Below, one piece after another: positions 36,093 through 47,683 of a stretch of DNA of 64,000 bases (position 1 is its first letter; every line of letters begins with the position of its first letter). The notes under the pieces were generated by a model. The model did no database searches. It was not told where the DNA came from and saw only the letters and a list, made by a program, of their open reading frames with translations. This stretch comes from Zingiber officinale (lineage: Eukaryota; Streptophyta; Magnoliopsida; Zingiberales; Zingiberaceae). Both the position numbers and the translations under genes were made by a program. The stretch covers positions 32,120,202 to 32,184,201 of the forward strand of contig NC_055987.1 in NCBI RefSeq assembly GCF_018446385.1, given 5' to 3'.

Positions 36093-38500
36093 AATTGTGA
36101 ATCTCCATCCCAAGAATCTTCTTGGTCTCTCCCAAATCTTTCATGTCAAATTCCTTGCTCAATAGCCTCTTCAATTTGTCAACCTCTTTCATCTTCTTCG
36201 CAATAATGAGCATGCCATCTACGTATAGTAGTAAGAAAATCAGTGATTCATCTTCAAGGCTCTTCACATATATACAGCAGTCATACTCATATCTCCTATA
36301 TCTGTTTTGAATCATGTATGAATCAAAACGTTTGTACCATTACCTAGGAGATTATTTCAATTCATAGAGTAATTTCTTCAACTTGCAAACCAACTGCTCT
36401 TGTCCAGGCTGACTAAATCCCTCGGGTTATGACATAAAAATCTGCTCTTCCAAATTTTCATGAAGAAATGTCATCTTCACATCCATTTGTTCCAACTGTA
36501 AATCGTGATGTGCCACTAAAGCCAACACCGCTCTAATTAACGTATGTCTTACTATCGGAGAGAAAATTTCTTCATAGTCAATACATTTTCTCTGTGAATA
36601 CCCCTTTGCTACCAATCAAGTCTTGAACTTCACTTCTTCTCCCTCTGACATTGCTTCTTTCTTCATGAATATCCACTTGCGCTCTATAGCTTTCTCTCCT
36701 TCAGGAAGTTCCGCTAGATCCCACGTTTGGTTTTTATGCAACGACTCCATCTCCTCTGCCATAGCACTCATCCACCTGTCCTTCTCAGAGCCGTGTATCG
36801 ACTCCTGAAAAGATGTAAGGTCTCCGCTACTAGTGATAAGCGCATAAGATACTAAGTCTTCGAATCTGTATCTGGTGGGTGGTTTTATAACTCGTCTTGT
36901 TCTGCCACCAGCTATAGTACGATGCTCCGTGTGTTTTGAGCTAGAATCATCGAAATTATGAGTCTCTAGCTCCACCTACACAATATCTTTCTCTATGTTG
37001 CTATATGGTGTTTCCTTTTCTTCTTCCCGAGTACACTGTAACATAACTTTCTCGTCAAACACCACATCTCTGCTGATCACCACCTTGTTTGCCTTAAGAT
37101 CCCAAAGCTTGAAGCCTTTAACTCCTTTCTGATACCCCAGAAATATGCACTGCTTTGACTTCGCATCTAGCTTTGATCTTTCCTCACTAGATATCTGTAT
37201 ATAGGTTGGACATCCAAAAACTCGAAGATGAGAGTAATCTACTTGATTCCTTGTCCATACTTCCTTTGATACTTTGTCTTCTAGTGCTGCCCTTGGTGAT
37301 CTATTAATGAGATAACATGCCATGTTAACTACTTCCGTCCAGAAATTCTTTGCAAGCCCTGCATTCAGCTTGAGGCATCTTGTCTTCTCAATGATTGTCC
37401 TGTTTAACCTTTCCGCTACCCCATTCTACTGAGGTGTCCTGCGAACCGAGAAATGTTTCATTATCTCATGCTGCTCACAAAATTCCTGAAACTTTAAATT
37501 TGTGTACTTAGTCCCATTGTCTGACCTAATGTATTTAATCTTTCTTCCGGTCTGGTTCTCCACTTCCGTTTTCCACAATTTAAACTTTGCAAAAGTTTCC
37601 GACTTGTGACATATAAAGTATACCCAGACCTTTCGTGAGAAATCATTAGAAAAACTCACAAAATACAAGTGTCCTCCATGTGATGCTACACTGGCTGGTT
37701 CCAAAGATCTGTATGTACGTAGTCCAGAATCTCTTCCGTCTTGTTTGCTGCCATCTTGAATTGCACTTTGCTCTATTTCCCAAGAACACAGAATTTGTAG
37801 AATTCAAGCTTACACGTCTTGACACCCTTCAACAAATCTCTCTTGTGAAGTTATAGCATCCCACGTTCACCCATATGCCCTAGCCACATATGCCATAAGA
37901 CAGTACTGTCTGATTCAGACTCCACTAAAGTGGCTCCACCTACAACTGTAGTCCCTATCAACTTGTAGATATTTCCTGCTACCTTTTGTCCTTTCATTAC
38001 CGTTAGAACTCCCTTGCTGACCTTCATCACCTCGCTTACTGATTTATAATTGCAACCAATACCATCCAATGTGCCTAGTGAGATCAAGTTCTTCCTTAGC
38101 TCTGGTATATATCTGACATTATATAAAGTTCTGATCACACCATCAAACATCCTGATTCTGACGTTCCCTATGCCGATAACTTTGCATGACACATCGTTTC
38201 TTATTAATACTGAACCAGAATGCACTGCCTTATAGGTGTCAAACCAATCCTTGTTTGGAGTCATGTGATATGAACATGCAGAGTCTAAAATCTATGCATC
38301 AGTCAGTCACTCCGAACTTGACATAACTGATAGCATATCTCCATCATCGCTTTTTAAATTTTCTTCTTCAACTACGTTTGCAGACTTTGCCAACCTACCT
38401 TTGTTCTCTGCAACATATTTCTTTATCTCTCGACAATCTCTTTTGATATGACCTTTGCCTTCACATTTGTAGCACGTGATCACCTTCTTCCTTCTCAATT
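36093..38500 (-). mobile_element. pol part of the TNT1-like fossil
   Basis: The minus strand reads, high to low: zinc knuckle CYKCEGKGHIKRDC (about 38480-38440); protease to GAG-pre-integrase (about 38260-37850); integrase core (FSNDFSRKVWVYF and IRSDNGTKY, about 37700-37430) and its C-terminal part with RTRRVIKPP. Reverse transcriptase follows (YVDGMLIIAK, about 36210). The RT end, RNase H and LTR are absent. Broken in several places. Confidence 0.8.
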
Positions 38501-38504
38501 TAGA

Positions 38505-38720
38505 ACTCTAGATTTCTAATTGATTAATAAGAAAAATTTTCAATAATATGCCACGGATGAATCTCGAACTCTAGATCTCTGATTGATTAATGAAAAAAAT
38601 ATTCTAATAATACGCCGCATCTGAATCTCGAACTCTAAATCACTACTTGATTAATAAGAAAATTCTCAATAATATGTCGTAGCTGAGATTTGAACTCTAG
38701 ATCCATGATTGATGTGTTTA
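38505..38720. repeat. Tandem repeats flanking the TNT1-like fossil
   Basis: About three units of 60-68 bp each contain CTCGAACTCTAGATCTCTGA, TTGATTAAT(A/G)A, an A run, then AATAATATGCC. The first 100 bp closely match 34008-34105 on the other side of the fossil. Confidence 0.8.
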
Positions 38721-40030
38721 TGAAAATTTCTAATAAACTTTAAAATTAGTTTCGGTGTGAAAAGAAAAAAGAACATTAAAATAATTTTATTTTGGGTTTC
38801 ACAGAAATTAGTCAGTAAAGAGTCTAGATTTTTAATAAAATAGTAAAATATATATCAAGTGGTGTACATCTTATGAGTATCATGTATGACTTTTTAAAAT
38901 TTTTTTGTAGTTTTAATAGTATAATCTAACCTTTAAATCTTAAAGATGGAACCTTAAATCACTATCAAATCACAACTCTATATGCTTTTGTATGTATTAT
39001 TAGCATTTAAATAATGTTTTGAACAACCCTGTATAGCCAGTCAAGGTGAGTGAGAACACTGGAAGTTTGAAACTCCTCGGACAGATCACAAAGCATATAG
39101 TGACCTCCATCGGTAGTACTTGAGTCAAGTCAGCGAAATAGATTTCGACACTAAGAGTACTGTCGGTCACACGGACCCACGAGAACTTCATTTTAATGCT
39201 TCTACACGACCTATATACAAAGCAGTGCCAAATGAGGAAGTAGGGTGAAAATGAAAACGAAATAGTTCACCGGTATGCCTTGTTTACTTTGAAGGATGAA
39301 TTTAAACATATGAGCCGCAAGGATAAAAATGAGCTAACAATGGTCCTAACCAGCTAGTCGCATAGAGTTAGTATGAGCACATATATAGGCTTTGTTTCCT
39401 CTTTCTTATTTTCCTCCTCCCATGATCGATTTTACCAATTAATCATTCTCCCTCTTTAATCTATCCACCCAGGTAAACGGAGGGAACTAGAAATTAAACG
39501 CGTAAGAGGATAATCTCCGGACGTGCCCCTACACTGCCAATGCGCTTACCGCATGTGCCTCGACGAAATCCCATTAGCCTAATTGGTTTAGGAGCCTGAC
39601 CTGAGCGGTGACGTAGCCTCGCTCCTCACCTTTTCATGCAGCTTTTTCTTATAGTCCCTGGTTTCAATGTTTTAAAGAACTCTATTTTTTTTTTCTTTTC
39701 ATAAAAAAGTGTTTTTTTTTAAATTATCGAATTTATTAAGTCTTAAATCCATTGATCAATTATACGAAGATGACAAGTACGATAGTGTTATAACCATTAT
39801 AATTAATTAAATAAGAATATTATTGAACAAAAAAATCAAATTATGTTGCAGTAATTATAAAAAATTATGATATCAACTATAAAATCATAGTGGTTACGAT
39901 ATTATAATAATTAAGATTTTATAACTATTATAAAATAATGTATATTAGTTATTTATAATATCTTTAAATTTTAGAATAAATCATTCATTTTATTAAATTT
40001 GGACAATTATTTTTTATTACACACTATATC
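38721..40030. other. Intergenic stretch, nothing recognised
   Basis: AT-rich DNA. A 63-residue minus-strand frame (39191-39000) has no recognisable match. A GC-richer piece near 39470-39640 shows no gene. Confidence 0.4.
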
Positions 40031-40033
40031 AGA

Positions 40034-40390
40034 CGTTACAAGAAAAAATAGTATTACTGACAGAATTAGCAACGGGATGAAATATTTGTCTGTGCTTTCT
40101 GAAGGATATAACTTTCCATCGGTATATTTAGGTTTTCTGATGGAATGAGCTTTTTTCGTCGATAATTGTTGAAAATTGCTTACGGCTATGCTCTTTCCGT
40201 CGTAAATGAGTGTCTGATAGAACCGCGAGTTAGAGGGTTTACCGACGGAATTGATATTCCATCGGTAATTCTTATGATTACGACAGAAGACCACAATTTC
40301 GTCGGTATACTTCAGGATTATCGACGGAATTGAGTTCTCGATAATCATAACTATTACCGACGAAATATCAACTTCGTCGGTAATGCCTAT
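40034..40390. repeat. Left terminal and subterminal repeats of the CACTA element
   Basis: The motif ACCGACGGAAT and its reverse ATTCCGTCGGTAA occur repeatedly with variations (for example 40229-40260 and 40355-40384). In En/Spm elements such motifs bind the element-encoded TNPA protein. Confidence 0.85.
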
Positions 40391-41216
40391 TAAATCTAGG
40401 GCACGGGGCTGGACCATTTTCCTTCACACGCGCGGTCTTCTCCTCCGTCTCTCGAGCTCTGGTGATTCGGTAAGTTTCTCCTCTTTCTCCCTCTTCCCGA
40501 CTCTTCCCAACGCCGAAAGTGATTGGCGGCTAGCACAACACACTGCTGGCGTGTTGCAGCGACCGCTAGAACGTGGCTGGCGGCTGTATTGACCATCAGC
40601 ATGTTGTTGTTGATTGTGCCGACCACCAGCATGCGGCTAGCGGTTGTGCCAGCAGCCAACACGCGGTACACACGGCTGTCGGCTGTGCCGATAGCCAGCA
40701 CGGGGTGCACACGGCTGGCGACAATGCCGACCACCAACACGCAGTTGGCTTCTTTGCCGGCTGCCAGTATATAGGTTGGGCAGCCAGCAATTTGTTCCTA
40801 TTGAATTTATCATAGCATGCCATTTTTTCTATTAATTTTAGCTAACTAATCAATTCTGTTACAATAAACTGCATTTGCTGCTCTTCTCCAGTTGGACTAC
40901 ACATATTCAGTTATAATTTACATGGTTGAATTTAGATATAAGTTAAGTTAATATTTTGATATATAACATGATATAGTCATATGATAATTTTAGTATTGGT
41001 AGATACTACATGTTCAATATATGGAAAAACAATCTAGGTTTCTTTCAATTCACTAAGTTGAATATTCAATAGAAAGTAAACGTTATATCTGATCTAACTT
41101 ATTATGTTGTTAAATGGAAACTACTCACCCTATATTGTGTTTGATTACTTTATTTAAGATTAAATTAAATTGTACAAGTTTAATAGTATTTTAAATTATA
41201 TTACCATTAGGTGACA
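40391..41216 (+). other. CACTA 5' untranslated stretch
   Basis: A GC-rich piece (40500-40780) with imperfect direct repeats around GTGCCGACCACCAGCA and ACACGGCTG is followed by AT-rich, intron-like DNA. The reading frames in the GC-rich piece exist on both strands and reflect the repeat, not a gene. Confidence 0.5.
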
Positions 41217-43488
41217 ATGTCTATGAACAAATCATGGATGTATAATCGATTAGAAAAATGATTTATTAGAGATGATTTTATTGCTGAAATAGAACAATTT
41301 TGAATTTTGCTAAGAGTCATCTAAAATGTATGATTGGAGTCGAGTTACGGTGTCCTTGTAATTACTCCAAATGTAGAAATAGAGCCTTCCATGATGAGGA
41401 TACCATGAAAGTATATATATATAGAAATAGTTTTGTGTCAAATTATTACAATTGGTATTGTCATAGAGAGTCTTATTTGTATAAATCAATTGGGCCTTCT
41501 AGTGGTTCTTCATTTGACACAAATTATACTGCGCCTGAATCAACAACTTTTACTTCGTCTGAATCATCAACTTATGATATTAGAATACAATTAATGGTTC
41601 ATGATGCAATGAATGCAACAGTTGATTATTCCAATATCAATGAAATACCAATACCTGAATATCAGCAACTATATAAAATGCTAAAGGCTAGTGAAAGAGA
41701 AGTATAAAAAGGCATTCCCTCTGGTAATTCGCAATTATCAACGACTACAAGGTTATTGAATATGAAAGTAGAACATCATTTTTTAGAAAGATGTTATGAT
41801 GATATATGTCAATTACTGTCAGAGTTACTTTCTGTTGACAATATAATGACGGATAGTTTTTACAGTATAAAAAAATTGGTTAGAGGTTTAGGTTTGCCTA
41901 TAGAGAAGATTGATTGTTGTATAAACAACTACATGATATTTTAGAATGAAGATAGCAAACTGAGTGAATGCAAAATCTATACTCACCCTCGTTATAAGCA
42001 TCGTACTCGCATACTAGGAAAGAAGAAGAAAACTATTGCTTGGAAAGTGATGTATTACTTTCCTTTAATTGCTAGACTTCAACACTTATATGCATCTATC
42101 GCTACAGCTTATCACATGACGTGGCATCATGAACATAGGCATGAAGGAGGAATTATGTGTCATCCTTGTGATTCCCCTGCATGGAAATATCTTGATACTG
42201 TATTTCCCTCCTTTGTAATGGAACAACGTAATGTGAGATTGGGACTTTCACATATGAATTTCATCCATTTGGCCAGTCGAGACAACAATATTTATCTTGG
42301 CTAGTTATATTAACACCGTACAATTTATAACTATGGATGTGCATGAAAAATAAATTTATATTCCTTATTGTACTTATTCCTAATCCAACCAATCCCAAAG
42401 AGAAGATAGATATTTTCTTGCAACTGGTAATTATCGAATTAAATGATTTATGGAATGTAGCGTCAGTGACTTATGATGTTGCAAGTAAAACTAATTTTAG
42501 ATTGTATGCTGCATTATTATGGATGATTAGTGATTTTTCAGCATACTCAATATTATTAGGGTGGAGCATGGCTGATAAATTAGCTTGTCCATACTGTATG
42601 ATATATTCTTATGTATTTTCATTACCTTACAGTGGGAAAATATCTTGGTTTGATACTCACTATAAATTTTTACTTGTTGATAATCCTTTCAAGTGAAATA
42701 AAACAAAATCCTAAAGAATATTGTAGTTAGAAAACCTCATCCAACAGTCCATACTTCAGGTGAAGAAATCATTGAACAAATAGACAGTTATGAATTTCTA
42801 CCAGTATTTCAATCTAGTTTCGATGAGATAAATAAATACATTGTTAGGATATGTAAGTGTGGTTGGAAGAAAAGGAACATTTTTTAGGAGCTCCCCTATT
42901 GGAAGTATCTACTCATTAGACATAATTTAGATGTCATGCATGTTAATAAAAATTTCTTTGATAATATCTTTAACACTGTAATGAATGTGCCTGAAAAAAC
43001 TAAAGACACTATAAAATCTCATGAGGAATTAAAAGAACTAGTAAACAAACCAAAGTTGCATCAAAATGAAACAACCAATAGATTTCCAATGACTTGTTAT
43101 ACATTGGACAAAGATAGTAAGCAGACTTTATGTAGTTGGTTAAAAGAAATAAAATTTCTAGATGGGTATGCCTCAAATTTGGCTCGATGTGTGGATATAA
43201 ACAGATTAAAGATATTTGGAATGAAGAGTCATGAATGCCATGTATTCATGCAAAGACTTATTCCAATAGCTTTCCATGATTTACTTCCTCATAATATTTG
43301 GCAAGCTCTCACAGAATTGAGTCTATTTTTTAGATATTTGATAGCGAGGTGTATTATGATGGATGATATGTTTCAGTTAGAAATAGACATTCTTCTCATA
43401 CTATATAAGCTGGAACGCATATTTTTACCCATTTTTTTATTCAATGGGACATCTACCAGTATATCTACCATATGAGGCACAAATAGCT
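41217..43488 (+). pseudogene. TNP2-type CACTA transposase, first part
   Basis: The start ATG at 41217 begins a transposase-associated domain (MSMNKSWMYNRL), with the CPC..CxN metal-binding core at about 41357-41385 (RCPCNYSKCRN). The Transposase_21 core lies around 42400-42640 (IIELNDLW, ALLWMISDFSAY, WSMADKLACPYC). A DUF4218 block starts at about 43200 (GMKSHECHVFMQRLIPIA) and is cut at 43488 by the solo LTR. The gene is open only in five or so pieces separated by stops and frame changes. The enzyme family cuts and joins CACTA ends in the nucleus. This copy cannot make a full protein. Confidence 0.88.
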
Positions 43489-46351
43489 TGTCACGTCCCG
43501 GGGGAGTCCCTGTCCGAAGAAATTTCGGCAGCACCTCCCCTGTACGGCTGACAATCTGAATCATTTCTACATGTACAATATACCTCGGCCACAGGCAGCT
43601 GGAATATACACACAACCACGCAGTTTATATGCAGTCTACTCGGCTGATACAATAAAAATACAACCACGCAGTTATATGTAAAACTAACAACCCACTCGGT
43701 TGTACCAAAAACCAAACACAACGGAAATCCAATAAACCACACATACAACTATAACAAAAACTGCTGGCCGGCTAGGCTTACACCACACAACAAAACAACA
43801 CTCCAGAAACATAACTAGAACACAAAGCGAAATACAGAAATTTCATATACCAAAAATGTAAATAAATAAAAACGGAGACAGATCTTCTGATGTGACGTGG
43901 GGACCGGCAGGTAGGATACTCCAAGCGACTCCATAAACAACCTGGTACCTGAAAAGATAGTGTCCACGGGGGTGAGTTCAACAACTAAGCGGGTAACAAC
44001 TGATATGTATAATAAAAAAAATAACAATCAACACTAATCATGCGTACAGTCTCCTGATACAAGTAGGATAAATGCAACTGAAACAAGCAGGAGAAAACTG
44101 TATTAACCAGGACCAAGGTATAAGTACAACAGGGTCGTCAGACCGAGAGTGTCATAAATCCTGTATGCATGTCAATCATATGCATCCATATAAATGCAGC
44201 AAACACAAGCAATAAATGCATCATGCATATGATGCAAATGTCATGGGCACCCCTGACGTCAGTCAGCCATCTCACACACAATGGTGAGACCGAGTGGGTA
44301 GGGCTGTGACAACCGTGCACTCTGCCATCACTGCTCCTGATGAGTGACCGAGTGGACGGGATGCTGTCAGAGTACACCTATCCTCCTACCCCAAATCATA
44401 AATGGGGGAGCTCAATCCTCTCATCTCCCGGTACACGATGACGGGGAGGAATCTTTGTCGGCTACCACGCTGCGTCACACTACCCATGAGCGGACCAACG
44501 GAGCCAAACAGAGTCCAACCGCCTGCCGGCTACCACAGCGGAGCCAAACAGAGCAGAACTGCCTGCCGGCTACCACGCTGAGTCACCAGACCAACGGAGC
44601 CAAACAGCAGAACCGCCACACACCTGTCTGATATACCACTAACCCATGAGTGGTGGTGTGTACAGATACATGTAACTGGCGATGTGCTCGACAATAATGG
44701 AGCAGACTATTGCACAATATGCAATCATGCGAGATGATGCATGATACTAAACATGACAATATCCTAAACAACATAGCAATAACCATATATAAATATAAAA
44801 TGTGTACCATAGGACAATGAATCAAATCAAAGGTACACAGATCAGATAAGGTATCAAAACCCTAGGTCCTGAACAAAATATATAACATGATTGTGTCACT
44901 ACCCCTATAAGCATGTATAATCAGATAAGTACTAACATGATGTGCATATCAAATAAACAAACAAGCATGTAACAGATCGGGTAGTGATCATCCGAAACAG
45001 ATAAGAAAAACACAATCGTTGCTATTGGTTAAAAATATTACTATGCATATCAAATGACATAAAGTCAAAGTACCCGCCTCCAAATCGAAAAGTCCAAACT
45101 GATTCAAATACGATGTCGAAATGCTCGTCTCACGTCAAGGTCCCGTGTCACCAATATACATATATTTTTTTATTTAGCTACAACTCAAATGCATAGCTAA
45201 ATAAAATCCTTAAGGCTAAATTAGGGTAAAACCCTAATCAATCTAACCAGCTAGTAATCCAATTTATCCCTAATTTAATACATGAAACAATTACTCTACT
45301 CCTTAGCTCAATCCCAGATCTCTGTTCTTAATCCACAGCCAAAGAGGAACTGCTGGAAGGAGTGTTGCCGGAACAAAGTGAGCTGAATCAAGAACACCAC
45401 AGAAGAGAACAGAATAGAACCTCACAGCCGCACTTGTTGATCCACAACACTCAATTTCACCTCACAACCCTTATCCTTTGATCCACAACCGAGAATCGTC
45501 ACTGCTGGAACCCAAGAACACCTTCACAATCACAGAACCTCACCTCCCTGGATCGGATCAAGATGAGAAGATAACAAATTCAACCAAGCATTCCAAATTC
45601 AAACAACAACCTAATTCCTGAAACCAAACCTTACCTTCAACCGTGATCTCAATCACACCAAGAAATGGAAAAGTCCAAGATATGATCCCGCGATGTCAGT
45701 AGGAAGAATCGAAAGGTAAGGCTCAAAGCTAGGGCACAAATCAGAGAAATAGAAGGAATAAGATTCGGATTTCTCACCCTTGAAGCCCTAATTACCCTGT
45801 CACACCGGCGATCGAGTGGATCTCGCTCGATCCAATGACATCAGTGATCGGCGCAAGGAAACATAAGTGTCTACAGCTCAGAGACGAAAGGCATCAACCA
45901 AATCTGAGCTCAATCCAGCGGCGCGGAACAGGAACTAGGGCTCGGCACGCACGATCAATCAGGGGCAGAGAGAATCGGCCGTCGGTACCCAACGAAGCTT
46001 GATGTTGGTGAGACTCTAGAGAAGAAGACCTCCGCCAACAATCTGCTCCCTGGTGTCGTCGGTGTCGGAGAAGAGACGAGAGGAAGAAGGAGAGAAAGGA
46101 TCGGGCAACATCGGGGAAGGAGGAGAAGTAGGCTCGGTTTCGGCGTTTGGGCTTGAGGGAAAATTAAAAGAAAAGGAATATAAATAATAAACATTTCCTC
46201 ACTTAAACGGGTATCCCAAACAGGTTTTCCCGACCCCCATTTTTTTTATCCCTGTTTACTCATCCATACGATCTCTGAAAAATTCTCAAAAAATTTCCAA
46301 AATTTTTGAAAAATTCCCTTATCATTATTCGCCATTTTTGGGTATTTTACA
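43489..46351. mobile_element. Solo LTR, 2.9 kb, inside the CACTA transposase gene
   Basis: It starts TGTCACGTCCCGG and ends GGGTATTTTACA, flanked by TAGCT on both sides (43484-43488 and 46352-46356), a perfect 5-bp target duplication. It shares AAATTTCGGCAG, CCTCCCCTGTA, CTCGGCCACAGGC.GCTGGAATA and AACCACGCAGTTTA with the solo LTR at 19216, so both are one superfamily. Around 44455-44620 a roughly 55-bp unit (CGGCTACCAC ... GGAGCCAAACAGA) is repeated three times. No internal coding region remains. Confidence 0.88.
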
Positions 46352-46365
46352 TAGCTGGTCCTATG

Positions 46366-47404
46366 TGTTGGTGCGGTTAGCACTAACGGTTTAACTCAAG
46401 TTTTGATGAATGACAAAATGGGTTAAGTTAGTTTCATTGTTATCTAACACTCTGATCGAGTGTGCAGGAGAAGCCCAGACAGGTCGATGGATTGACCTGA
46501 CGAAACCCAAGTAGGTCGACGGGTCGACCGGATAGCTTGCACGAAGTCCTAACGGGTTGACGGATTGACCAGACGTTTGAGACGAAGTCCAGCTAGGTCG
46601 ACGGGCTGACTGGATAGCTGGCACGAAGCCTAGATGGGTCGAAGGGCTAACCGGACGTCTGACAGGTAAGTCACTGGAGGAGAGTGACTGTGAGGACGCA
46701 TTCCCAGGAAGGGAACTTAGGCGCCGATCCGACTTAGAACCATGTCAGAACTCTAAGTCGAGATCCTGACTAGATTCCGGTCTCGGAGAGACGGAATCTA
46801 ATTAATATTCTGCTTAATTTTAAACTGTGCTAATACTCTGTGTTGTAGGATATATCTTATATTTGCCTCCGGACTAACGTTTTCTTGCAGGAAGGAATCT
46901 GCTAGAAAATGAGGGCCCGGGCGCTCGGAGGTGAACTTTTATCCACAACGTCATCTCGCCACGCGGAGCGCCCTGGTTGGCTCGGTTATATCATATTCAG
47001 GGCGCCCTGGAGGTTCTAGGCGCCTTGAACCTCCTATATAAGGAGGGTCAAGGCTGAAGTTTCAACAACAACTCACGATTCACTCTCTTGTGCTCCTGCG
47101 ACGCTGCGAAGATATTATGAGAAAGTGTTGTTTCTTTAATTCCTTCTTTTTGTCAGTATTATTTCTTTTTATTAGCATTCTTGTACTTCATTTGTAAACA
47201 ACTATTCCGAATTGCTAGTAAATTGCCCATCGAAAGCACCCTTGCGTGCGGGCCTTTGAGTAGGAGTTGACACAGGCTCCGAACCAAGTAAAACTACTTG
47301 TGTCGCTCTTTCATTCACTTTATTATTTTCCGCTGCGTATTCTCGATAATTTTTTAATCGATATCCACCCCCTCCCCCCTCTATCGAACGCTTACGATCC
47401 AACA
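46366..47404 (+). repeat. 5' LTR of the SIRE-like element
   Basis: The 1039-bp LTR has a decayed hairpin array at 46475-46662 and the palindrome CAGGGCGCCCTG at 46998-47009. A TATA-like CTATATAAGGAGG lies at about 47034. The R-U5 part ends at the primer site. Confidence 0.92.
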
Positions 47405-47683
47405 AGTGGTATCAGAGCAGGTACCACTTTGATTTGGTGCAACCACTAATCAGACAGGGGGTGAAACTAGTTTTTTTCTCTCTTTTCTTTCTTTCGTCGG
47501 CTTTCAGATTTTCATAATTTTCCAAACTGGTACTATTACCTTTTTGGAAACCTTTTTCGTCGTAATCAATCTGAATTGGTGCAACACTAATTCAATTTTT
47601 AAATTATTTCTATTTTATCCCGCACTACTAATCCAAGACCTAGTCTTGGGACCTTTTTGTCTTTTTCTTTACTTGTGTGCAGG

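Larger units (their letters stand above)
33960..38720 (-). mobile_element. TNT1-like Ty1-copia fossil in rearranged order
   Basis: On the minus strand, zinc knuckle, protease, integrase and part of reverse transcriptase (38500 to about 36100) come first. They are followed by a primer-binding site (GCTCTGATACCA on the plus strand, about 36081-36092) and then gag (36060 to about 34300). Normal copia order is primer site, gag, zinc knuckle, protease, integrase, RT, RNase H. The fossil therefore looks circularly permuted, or it is two truncated copies joined. No complete LTR of its own is visible. A SIRE-type solo LTR (34840-35887) is inserted in the gag part. Broken in many places. Confidence 0.8.

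Noticed and set aside
39000-39191. 63-residue minus-strand frame with a protein-like composition
   Set aside because: No recognisable domain, no neighbouring exon and no splice pattern; left as intergenic.
40391-40823. Several overlapping frames on both strands
   Set aside because: They arise from GC-rich imperfect repeats in the CACTA leader; no frame is favoured and no domain is seen.
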